64,000 bases of DNA, taken from contig NZ_CP114978.1 of NCBI RefSeq assembly GCF_027498035.1, forward strand, positions 2,604,001 to 2,668,000, in the 5' to 3' direction. A program made the position numbers and the translations under genes. Below, piece after piece: positions 1 through 7,030 of the stretch (within the stretch, counting starts at the first letter, position 1; every line of letters begins with the position of its first letter). Source of the DNA: Pseudoxanthomonas sp. GTDB taxonomy: Bacteria > Pseudomonadota > Gammaproteobacteria > Xanthomonadales > Xanthomonadaceae. The notes beneath the pieces were generated by a model. That model made no database searches, was not told the origin of the DNA, and was given only the letters and a program-made list of their open reading frames with translations.

Positions 1-157
1 GGACTCGGTGGTCAACCACGAGTGCCGCACCCACGACCACGACAACCTGTTCCTGGCGACCACGGGCGTGATGCCGGCCTCGCAGGCCAACAACCCGACG
101 ATGACCGGTGCGGCGCTGGCCATGCGCTCGTCAGACATCATCGCCAAGGAACTCTGA
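1..157 (+). CDS. GMC-family sugar/sugar-acid dehydrogenase large subunit, C-terminal end
   Basis: Only the last 51 codons are in the window, in the frame that begins at base 2. The peptide holds the C-terminal GMC signature: a conserved His (NHECRT), then LATTGVMP and the Asn-Pro-Thr-Met-Thr stretch that lies against the FAD and substrate in this family. This tail is typical of the flavoprotein subunit of gluconate 2-dehydrogenase or sorbitol/2-keto-gluconate dehydrogenase. The cytochrome c subunit starts 11 bases after the stop, as in the three-subunit periplasmic enzymes that pass electrons to ubiquinone. The substrate cannot be told from this fragment. Confidence 0.8.
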   Translation, partial: DSVVNHECRTHDHDNLFLATTGVMPASQANNPTMTGAALAMRSSDIIAKEL

Positions 158-168
158 GGACCACCGAC

Positions 169-1632
169 ATGAAAAGCACGACTGCATTGAAACTGCTGGT
201 CGGCGCCGTGTTCGGTGCCGCCGCCTTCGCCGCCACCGCGGCCGATGACAGCCACGAAGCAACCGCCATGCAGGGCGAGTACGTCGCCCGCGCGGCCGAC
301 TGCGCGGCTTGCCACACGGCCAGCGATGGCGGCAAGGCCTATGCCGGCGGCTACGCGATCCAATCGCCGCTGGGCACGATCTACGCCACCAACATCACCC
401 CGTCCAAGACCGCCGGCATCGGCAACTGGAGCGAGGCGCAATTCGCCCGCGCCGTGCGCCAGGGCGTGGCCGCCGATGGACACCACCTGTATCCGGCCAT
501 GCCGTATGCCGACTACAGCGGCATCAGCGATGCAGACATCCATGCGCTGTACGTGTACCTGACCACCCAGGTCGCCGCAGTCGATACGCCGCCCACGCAG
601 GTGACCAAGCTCGGTTTCCCGTATGGCATCCGCGGGCTGATGGGGTTCTGGAACCAGTTGTTCGTGGACAAGCCCGACACGTCCGCGCCGGCGCCGCAGG
701 ACCCGCTTGCGCGTGGCCGCTACCTGGTCGATACGCTGGGCCATTGCGGCAGCTGCCACACCCCGCGCAACCTGTTCATGGCCAGCGACAAGGACCAGTA
801 CCTGGCCGGTGGCGACGTGGCTGGCTGGCATGCACCCAACATCACTTCCGATCCGGTCTCCGGCATCGGTGACTGGTCCGAAGACGAACTCGCCCAGTTC
901 CTCAAGACCGGGCACGTCGCAGGCAAGGCCCAGGCTGCTGGTGGCATGGCCGAAGCGGTCGAGCACAGCCTGCGCCACCTGTCCGACAGCGACCTGCACG
1001 CCATGGCCGCCTACCTCAAGCAGGTGCCCGCCAAGGCCGCCCCGGGCCAGGACAAGCCGGCCTCGAGCTATGGCCAGGCGCCGGCGCAGGCCTATGGCTT
1101 CGATGACCCGGACAGCACCCAGACGCTGCGCGACGCGGCGGCAAGCACGCCAACCGGCGATGCCCTGCTGGCCAGCCGCACCTATACCGATGCGCCCAAG
1201 GTCGAAGACGGCGCGCGCCTGTATGCCGATGCCTGCGCCAGCTGCCACCAGCCCAACGGCGGCGGCACCGGTGACCATTACTACCCGTCGCTGTCGCACA
1301 ACAGTGCGGTCGGCGCGGCCAGGCCCAACAACCTGGTGATGGCGATCCTGCATGGCGTCGATCGCACCGGCGCCGATGGCCCGACCTACATGCCGGCCTT
1401 CGCCCGTGACATGACCGATGCCCAGGTCGCCGCGGTGGCCAGCTACGTCAGCCAGCGTTTCGGCAACCCGGCCACCAAAGTCGACGCCAAACAGGTCGCC
1501 GAACTGCGCGCCGGTGGTCCGGCACCGGCACTGAAGGCGCTGACGCCGTGGCTGCTCGGCCTGGGCGTCCTGGTGATCGTGGTGTTGCTGCTGCTGGTTT
1601 CCCGCCTGTTCCGTCGCCGCAAGGCGGCTTGA
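169..1632 (+). CDS. Tri-heme cytochrome c subunit of a membrane-bound GMC dehydrogenase
   Basis: The protein is 487 aa from ATG 169; the open frame extends upstream but the extension has no signal peptide and overlaps the previous gene. A Sec signal peptide (about residues 1-24) is followed by three cytochrome c domains with heme motifs CAACH (about 45-49), CGSCH (about 193-197) and CASCH (about 356-360). A single C-terminal membrane helix (about 458-480) ends in Arg-Arg-Arg-Lys. This is the usual build of the cytochrome subunit of gluconate 2-dehydrogenase, alcohol dehydrogenase and related periplasmic enzymes, which carries electrons from the flavoprotein to quinone. It forms an operon with the upstream gene. 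A hairpin terminator follows at 1644. Confidence 0.9.
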   Translation: MKSTTALKLLVGAVFGAAAFAATAADDSHEATAMQGEYVARAADCAACHTASDGGKAYAGGYAIQSPLGTIYATNITPSKTAGIGNWSEAQFARAVRQGVAADGHHLYPAMPYADYSGISDADIHALYVYLTTQVAAVDTPPTQVTKLGFPYGIRGLMGFWNQLFVDKPDTSAPAPQDPLARGRYLVDTLGHCGSCHTPRNLFMASDKDQYLAGGDVAGWHAPNITSDPVSGIGDWSEDELAQFLKTGHVAGKAQAAGGMAEAVEHSLRHLSDSDLHAMAAYLKQVPAKAAPGQDKPASSYGQAPAQAYGFDDPDSTQTLRDAAASTPTGDALLASRTYTDAPKVEDGARLYADACASCHQPNGGGTGDHYYPSLSHNSAVGAARPNNLVMAILHGVDRTGADGPTYMPAFARDMTDAQVAAVASYVSQRFGNPATKVDAKQVAELRAGGPAPALKALTPWLLGLGVLVIVVLLLLVSRLFRRRKAA

Positions 1633-1643
1633 GCCGAACCCTC

Positions 1644-1670
1644 GCCGGTGCCCATGGCACCGGCAGTTTT
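1644..1670 (+). terminator. Intrinsic terminator after the cytochrome c gene
   Basis: A perfect 9-bp stem GCCGGTGCC / GGCACCGGC (1644-1652 with 1656-1664) has a 3-base loop and is followed by AGTTTT. It separates the dehydrogenase operon from the porin gene. Confidence 0.7.
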
Positions 1671-1739
1671 CCGATGGCTGGGCGCATGCGCGTCCAGCCT
1701 TCTCCTGTTCTTGATTGACGTCTTTCGAAGGCCTTTCCC

Positions 1740-3023
1740 ATGAAGTCGAAACACTTGCTGCCTGCCCTGATCCTGCTGCCACTGGCCGCCCCCGCGCTGG
1801 CGCAGGACAGCAATCCCTATCTGTTCGGCGGCTGGAATGGCGAGCGCCAGGCGCTTGCCGACAAGGGCGTCGAGTTCAATTTCGGCTACACCTCCGAGGA
1901 TTACCGCAACGTCGGCAGCGGCGGCCGCTCGGTCGGCGCCCATGCCGGGCAGCTCACGCTGTCCAGCAAGTTCGACCTGGAAAAACTCTGGGGCCTGCCT
2001 GGTGCGGAAGTGCACCTGGACGTGAGCTACCGCGATGGCGACGACCTCCGCAGCCGCGGCGTGGACACGTTGATGCAGCCGCAGGAGGTCTACGGCCGCG
2101 ACCAGACCTGGCGCCTGACCGGTTTGTGGTGGGGCCAGCACCTGTTCGATGACCACCTGTTCCTGAAGCTGGGCCGGCTCACCGTGGGCGGCGAGTTCGG
2201 CGATGTCGAATGCACCTTCGTCAACCAGGGCCTGTGCGGGACCGAGGCCGGCAACATCAACGGCGACTACTGGTACAACTGGCCGATCAGCCAGTGGGCC
2301 GCGGTGGGCCAGGTGCAGTTCGATGCCACCCATTACCTCAAGCTGGGCGTCTACCAGGTCAACCCGGCGCTGCTCGAACGCGGCCACAAGTTCACCCTCA
2401 ATCCTTCCGGCACCACCGGTAGCCTGTTCCCGGTGGAACTCGGCTGGACGCCAAAGTTCGCAGGCGATCTGCCCGGCGCTTACAAGGTCGGCGCGTGGTA
2501 CAGCAACATCGACAAGGCCGATGTCTTTACCGACGTCAACGGCGATCCGTCCGCGTTGAGCGGGCTGAATGCCCGCATGCGCGATGGCGTGTACGGCGGC
2601 TACTTCACCTTCGAGCAGCAACTCACCCGCGGGCACCAGAACAGCGCCCGCAGCGGGCTGCGCACCTTCGTCAACGCCACGGTCTCCGACCGGCGCACCA
2701 GCACCATCGACCGGACCCTGGCAGTCGGCGCCATCTATGCGGGGTTGTTTGCGTCCCGGCCGACCGACGAGATCGGCGTGGGCGCGTCCGCGCTGCATGT
2801 CAACGAACGCGAGAAGTCCTACCAGGCGCTGCTGTACCAGCAGGGCCTGAGCACCCTGCCTGCGGATGGCTCCGAGTACACCGCCGAGCTGTTCTACGGT
2901 TGGCAGGCCACCGGCTGGCTGCGCTTCCAGCCCGAAGTCCAGTGGATCTTCCACGCCGGCAACGGCGCGGCGAACCTGGACAACTACACCATCGTCGGCG
3001 TCAAGACGAGCATCAACTTCTGA
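1740..3023 (+). CDS. oprB: OprB-family carbohydrate-selective porin
   Basis: The protein is 427 aa with a signal peptide (MKSKHLLPAL...APALA, cut near residue 21). The start of the mature chain (NPYLFGGWNGERQAL), the many Asp/Gly-rich beta hairpins and the C-terminal Phe match the 16-strand OprB porins that let glucose and other sugars across the outer membrane. Two Cys near residues 161 and 168 (GDVECTFVNQGLCGTE) probably form a loop disulfide, as in OprB. Its place behind a periplasmic sugar-acid dehydrogenase suggests it supplies the substrate. Alternative: a polyol porin of the same family. Confidence 0.88.
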   Translation: MKSKHLLPALILLPLAAPALAQDSNPYLFGGWNGERQALADKGVEFNFGYTSEDYRNVGSGGRSVGAHAGQLTLSSKFDLEKLWGLPGAEVHLDVSYRDGDDLRSRGVDTLMQPQEVYGRDQTWRLTGLWWGQHLFDDHLFLKLGRLTVGGEFGDVECTFVNQGLCGTEAGNINGDYWYNWPISQWAAVGQVQFDATHYLKLGVYQVNPALLERGHKFTLNPSGTTGSLFPVELGWTPKFAGDLPGAYKVGAWYSNIDKADVFTDVNGDPSALSGLNARMRDGVYGGYFTFEQQLTRGHQNSARSGLRTFVNATVSDRRTSTIDRTLAVGAIYAGLFASRPTDEIGVGASALHVNEREKSYQALLYQQGLSTLPADGSEYTAELFYGWQATGWLRFQPEVQWIFHAGNGAANLDNYTIVGVKTSINF

Positions 3024-3032
3024 GTGAAACCC

Positions 3033-3063
3033 GTGCCCGCCTGCAGTCGCAGCGGGCACTTTC
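3033..3063 (+). terminator. Intrinsic terminator between convergent genes
   Basis: An 8-bp stem GTGCCCGC / GCGGGCAC (3033-3040 with 3052-3059), with a loop that can pair further (TGC/GCA), is followed by TTTC. It lies just after the oprB stop and before the end of the convergent gene at 3081. Confidence 0.6.
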
Positions 3064-3080
3064 GCACAGCGTGGGCAGCC

Positions 3081-3545
3081 TTATTCATTCGGTGCGGCAG
3101 CGTCCTGCGATTGGCGGATGCGAGCGGCGCGCTCCATCTGTTCCAGGTCCAGCGGCGGCGGGCGGGCGATGGCGGGCTGGACCTCGCCCTTGATGCCGGG
3201 GATCTTCTGCAGGCCTTTGGCGACGACCCCGGCGCCCTTTTCAAGCAGCAGTCCCAGGCCGTAGTAGAGATAGCCGCCGCTCTCGGAAATCTCCTTCGGT
3301 GACGGCGGCGGATGGTAGCTGTTGCTGAAACGATTGGACTCGACCTTGATCGGGTTATCGAATGCGTAGAGGTCCAACGCCTCTTCGTCCGGCGGCAGCG
3401 CGCGGACTTCTTCCAGCGTGGTGACCAGCGGGGCCTGTGGTGGTGTGGCACCCATCGGCGGTGTGGCGTCCTGCGCGACGGCCTGCCCCGCCAGCGTGAT
3501 GCATGCGCCCACGCTGCCGCACACCCAGCACCTGATCCTGATCAT
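3081..3545 (-). CDS. Secreted protein of unknown function, paralog of the 5105-5533 gene
   Basis: The protein is 154 aa when started at ATG 3545. That start gives a signal peptide (MIRIRCWVCG...GQAVAQ) and has GAGGGG upstream; longer frames lack one. The mature part carries a run also found in the protein at 5105-5533: TLEEVRALPPDEE, then LDLY.F.NPI.V.SNRF, a Ser-Pro-x-Glu step, a GGY..YG block and finally QPAIARPPPL plus an amphipathic end with QM.RAA. I do not recognise a named domain. The two copies flank the MFS gene on the opposite strand, so a duplication around it is likely. It is probably periplasmic. Confidence 0.7.
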   Translation of the reverse strand: MIRIRCWVCGSVGACITLAGQAVAQDATPPMGATPPQAPLVTTLEEVRALPPDEEALDLYAFDNPIKVESNRFSNSYHPPPSPKEISESGGYLYYGLGLLLEKGAGVVAKGLQKIPGIKGEVQPAIARPPPLDLEQMERAARIRQSQDAAAPNE

Positions 3546-3829
3546 CCGCGTCGTCCCCTCGTCGTTGCGGTGTAGCCAGCGCACGGGCGTGGCCATGTTG
3601 CTCCCGGCGCGTGCTGCACGACTGTAGGTGACGGTGCGGCGCGCGTGGTTTGTTTTCCGTTGCGCTGCAGCCTGCGCGATGGCGCCTGCGAAAGCACGGA
3701 TGCGAGACGCGTGGTGTCGCCCGTGCCAGCCGCGCGCGATGCACCGATGCAGCGGGTGTGTTCCGTTGCCGGTCTCGGCCGGCACGCCCGACTTGCCTAT
3801 GATGGCCGGCCACTTCACGGAGCGCCCAC

Positions 3830-5029
3830 GTGTCCCCACACACGTCTTCCTCCGATGCACGCGCTGCGCGCTGGGCGTTGTTTGCCCTGGCCATCGGCGC
3901 CTTTGGCATCGGCACCACCGAATTCTCCCCAATGGGCCTGCTGCCCGAGATCGCCCAGGGCGTGGGTGTGTCCATCCCGACCGCAGGGCTGCTGATCAGC
4001 GCCTACGCCATCGGCGTGACGGTGGGCGCGCCGATCATGACCCTGCTGCTCAGCCGTTATGGCAAGCGCCCGGCGTTGATGCTGCTGATGGGCATCTTCA
4101 CCGCGGGCAATCTGTTCAGCGCGTTTGCATCGGGCTACCTGCCGCTGCTGTTGTCGCGGCTGTTGACCAGCCTCAACCACGGCGCGTTCTTCGGCCTTGG
4201 CGCGGTGGTGGCCGCCAGCGTGGTGCCAGCCAACCGCCGTGCCAGCGCGGTGGCCACCATGTTCATGGGCCTGACCATCGCCAACATCGGCGGCGTTCCC
4301 GCATCGACGTGGATCGGCCAACACCTGGGCTGGCGCTGGGCCTTCGTCATTGCCGCAGCGCTGGGCGTGATCACCATGCTTGCGCTGCGTCTGGCCTTGC
4401 CGGTGGGTCAGCCCGGCCGCAAGCCCGATATCGCGGCCGAGTTGAAGGTGCTCACCCGGCCGCAGGTCCTGACGGCGCTGGCCACCACCGTGGTGGGCGC
4501 CGGCGCCATGTTCACCGTGTACACCTACATCAGCCCGTTGCTGACCACCTTGACCCACGCCAGCGGCAATTTCGTGACCCTGATCCTGGTGCTGGTGGGG
4601 GTGGGTTTCACGCTGGGCAACTGGCTGGGTGGGCGGCTGGCCGACTGGTCGTTGATCGGTTCCACGCTGGTGTTCTTCCTGTCGCTGGCGGTGCTGATGC
4701 TGCTGATGCCCTGGACCATCGGCCACACCTGGAGCGCGGCGCTGATGTTCGTGTTGTGGGGTGCGGCTGCATTCGCGATCGTGCCGCCGGTGCAGACCCA
4801 GGTGATGCAGGTCGCCGAACAGGCACCGGGACTGGCGTCGTCGGTCAATATCGGCGCTTTCAACCTGGGCAACGCCCTGGGCGCGGCCCTGGGCGGCGGC
4901 GTGTTGCAGCTGGGCCTGGGGTACACGGCCGTGCCCCTCGCCGGTGGCGCACTGGCGGTGCTCGGGCTTGGGCTGGTCGGCCTGAATCATCATCTCGCCA
5001 ACGCCAGGTCCGCCGCGCCCGCGGTGTAG
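3830..5029 (+). CDS. MFS exporter of the DHA1 type (sugar-efflux/AraJ-like)
   Basis: The protein is 399 aa with 12 predicted membrane helices, starting at GTG 3830, which has GGAG eight bases upstream. The N-terminal GAFGIGTTEFSPMGLLPEIA is the helix-1 signature of the AraJ/YdhP/sugar-efflux branch of drug:H+ antiporters, and LLSRYGKRPALML matches the loop 2-3 motif A region. The family exports arabinose-like sugars, purine nucleosides or drugs, and the substrate here is unknown. Paralogous secreted proteins lie on both sides on the other strand, which may be a clue to its cargo or only a trace of duplication. Confidence 0.88.
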   Translation: MSPHTSSSDARAARWALFALAIGAFGIGTTEFSPMGLLPEIAQGVGVSIPTAGLLISAYAIGVTVGAPIMTLLLSRYGKRPALMLLMGIFTAGNLFSAFASGYLPLLLSRLLTSLNHGAFFGLGAVVAASVVPANRRASAVATMFMGLTIANIGGVPASTWIGQHLGWRWAFVIAAALGVITMLALRLALPVGQPGRKPDIAAELKVLTRPQVLTALATTVVGAGAMFTVYTYISPLLTTLTHASGNFVTLILVLVGVGFTLGNWLGGRLADWSLIGSTLVFFLSLAVLMLLMPWTIGHTWSAALMFVLWGAAAFAIVPPVQTQVMQVAEQAPGLASSVNIGAFNLGNALGAALGGGVLQLGLGYTAVPLAGGALAVLGLGLVGLNHHLANARSAAPAV

Positions 5030-5104
5030 CGCTTGAGCGCGGGCGCAGTTGCCGTTCCGCGGTCTGCAGACCTGCGCATGATTCGCTGGCGCATGTGGCC
5101 GGGC

Positions 5105-5533
5105 TCAGTGCCCGGCTTCAACGCCCTGCGTGAGCGCTGATTGCTCCGCTGCCCTGCGCATCTGGTCCTCGGTCAGCGGCGGCGGCCTGGCGATGGCGGG
5201 TTGTTCGTAAGGCCGCATGCCGGTGAGCTGCTTGAAGCCTTTCCAGGTTTCGTACAGCCCGCGGTTGATGCCGTAGTTGATGTAGCCACCGTGGTGCAGC
5301 GCCATCTCCTCCGGGCTGATGCCGGCGTCATAGGCCTTGTCGAAGCGGTTGGAATCGACGGTGATGGGATTTTCGAAACGGTAGAGGTCCAGCACCTCTT
5401 CCTCGTCCGGCGGCAGGGCGCGCACTTCTTCCAGGGTCCGTACCACCGGCAACGCGGGCACAGGCTGCGATGGATCGCCTGCCTGCTGTGCACTAGCCGA
5501 TCCCGCCAACGCGAGCAGCGCACCGGTCCACAT
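5105..5533 (-). CDS. Secreted protein of unknown function, paralog of the 3081-3545 gene
   Basis: The protein is 142 aa from ATG 5533, which has GAAGAAGG about nine bases upstream. The N-terminus (MWTGALLALAGSASAQQ) is a short export signal without the usual basic start, so an upstream TTG that adds Arg-Thr-Trp-Lys-Lys is possible. It shares TLEEVRALPPDEEE, LDLYRFENPITVDSNRF, a SPEE step, GGYINYG and QPAIARPPPL with the protein at 3081-3545. The conserved blocks are spaced alike, so the fold is probably the same. No function can be named. Confidence 0.68.
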   Translation of the reverse strand: MWTGALLALAGSASAQQAGDPSQPVPALPVVRTLEEVRALPPDEEEVLDLYRFENPITVDSNRFDKAYDAGISPEEMALHHGGYINYGINRGLYETWKGFKQLTGMRPYEQPAIARPPPLTEDQMRRAAEQSALTQGVEAGH

Positions 5534-6132
5534 GCTGCTTGCCTTCTTCCAGGTCCGTCCCAAGCCGAGTTGCTCCTTGTCGTGCCGCAGTGACTGATCG
5601 TGGTCGAGGCTGCATGGCTCCCCGATGGGGAAGCATTGAAGACGCAGGCGGGGACCACACCCACCGAAAGATACGCGATCCCGACGCCCGCCTTCTGCAG
5701 CCGCGCATACGCGTCGCCCGGATGCCATGACACCCATGGCGATCGGCGCCACGCGTGCGCGCATCACCAGGATCGAAAAGCACAGTCCCGGTGCCTGCCG
5801 CGCGCCGCTTCGAAGTGCGTCGGGCGCAATCGCCGAGCATCGGAACGCGCATGCAGGCCGCTCATCATTCCGCATCGCCTTTCAAGCGCGGCCGCTTGGC
5901 ATCGGGCAACAAGCACACATCGGGATCACGCAATTTCGCACTGTGCTCATGCGCGTAAACCTGCTTTGAACGGGCCGTTAAACAAGACTTTTTAAAGCGT
6001 GAATATTTCGATGCGCTTCAGGTCGAAAGTCCTTTACTGACGCCACGTCGCACATGTGTCCGCACCGACGTCCAATCGCGCACACGCCGCTACGGTTTGG
6101 CATGTCCGCCCAAGTATTAAAGGAATCCTGAA
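5534..6132. other. Intergenic region upstream of the outer-membrane barrel gene
   Basis: This stretch of about 600 bases holds no convincing gene; its short frames lack ribosome sites and recognisable products. The right end is AT-richer and carries a plausible sigma-70 promoter for the gene at 6133. The left part is presumably the promoter region of the divergent secreted protein. Confidence 0.5.
5966..5994 (+). promoter_or_regulatory. Candidate sigma-70 promoter for the barrel gene
   Basis: TTGAAC (5966-5971) and TTTTTA (5989-5994) are 17 bases apart in the only AT-rich part of the intergenic region. This would leave a leader of about 135 bases before the GTG start at 6133. Confidence 0.35.
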
Positions 6133-6843
6133 GTGAAAAAAATCATTCTTTGCGCAGCCCTCGCAGCGGCTCTTGTTGCACCTTCCGCCTTTGCCCAGAG
6201 CAGCAGCGGCGACACGTATCGCCCCGATCTGGATGTCGGCCAGGGCAACTGGTTTGCCTCCGGCACGGTCGGTCGCACCGATGGCGGCACTGCCGGACGT
6301 TTCGGCAGCGGCGACTTCAACGCTTTCCATAGCCGCGACGGTCGTCGCACCGGCTACGAGCTCGACGGTGGGTATCGCTGGAAGCTCGGCCCGCAATGGG
6401 GCCTGGGCGTGGAAGGCGGCTACGTCGATCTTGGCAACCTGGAGGTCAGCAACGCCCTCAGCGACGATTCGATCAACGAGCGCAAGAGCGAGAACGCGCT
6501 GCGCGGCTGGACCCTGGGCGGCAATGCCCGCTTCAACCTGACGCCGGCCTGGTACATCGGTGCGCGTGGTGGCTTCTTCCGCGCTTCGGACAACGACGCC
6601 AACTACTACAACTCGGCAGGCCAGGATCTTGGCCTCACCAGCGGTGGCCGCGACGGTCGCAACAGCTGGTATGCCGGTGTCGGCACGGGCTGGAACGCCA
6701 CCCAGAACTTCAGCGTCGGCCTGCATTACGACTACTTCCGCGCCAAGTCGGGCGAGCTGCGTGACCCAACGACCGGCGACCAGTTCGACGGTCCGAAGCG
6801 CTCCACCGCGCTGCTGGGCGTGACGGCTGAGTACGCGTTCTGA
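6133..6843 (+). CDS. Small outer-membrane beta-barrel protein
   Basis: The protein is 236 aa, starting at GTG 6133 with AAGGAA about eight bases upstream. A clean signal peptide (MKKIILCAAL...SAFA) is followed by alternating aromatic/polar strands such as GYELDGGYRW, GLGVEGGYVDL, WYIGARGGFF and VGLHYDYF, and the chain ends in the aromatic Phe used for barrel insertion. Length and pattern fit an eight-strand OmpX/OmpA-type barrel with no peptidoglycan domain. No ligand or role is evident. A UUCG-loop terminator follows it. Confidence 0.8.
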   Translation: MKKIILCAALAAALVAPSAFAQSSSGDTYRPDLDVGQGNWFASGTVGRTDGGTAGRFGSGDFNAFHSRDGRRTGYELDGGYRWKLGPQWGLGVEGGYVDLGNLEVSNALSDDSINERKSENALRGWTLGGNARFNLTPAWYIGARGGFFRASDNDANYYNSAGQDLGLTSGGRDGRNSWYAGVGTGWNATQNFSVGLHYDYFRAKSGELRDPTTGDQFDGPKRSTALLGVTAEYAF

Positions 6844-6875
6844 TCCACGCATCGGCAACGCCATGATGTAGACCG

Positions 6876-6904
6876 CACGGGCACCTTCGGGTGCCCGTGT
6901 CCTT
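6876..6904 (+). terminator. Terminator with a UUCG tetraloop
   Basis: A perfect 10-bp stem CACGGGCACC / GGTGCCCGTG closes a TTCG loop (6876-6899) and is followed by TCCTT. It ends the barrel gene. Confidence 0.7.
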
Positions 6905-7030
6905 GTCCGCCCCGGCCAATTGCACGGACCGATGGTGCAGGACCTGCCCGCGTAACTGCTTGACCGACAAGGCGTCTCACCCGCTGAGACCAGCATCGGT
7001 TTCCCTGTGTGTCTTTGGGGAATGCAGACC

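Noticed and set aside
1443..3059. 538-codon minus-strand frame
   Set aside because: It is antisense to oprB and the end of the cytochrome gene and shows no signal or domain.
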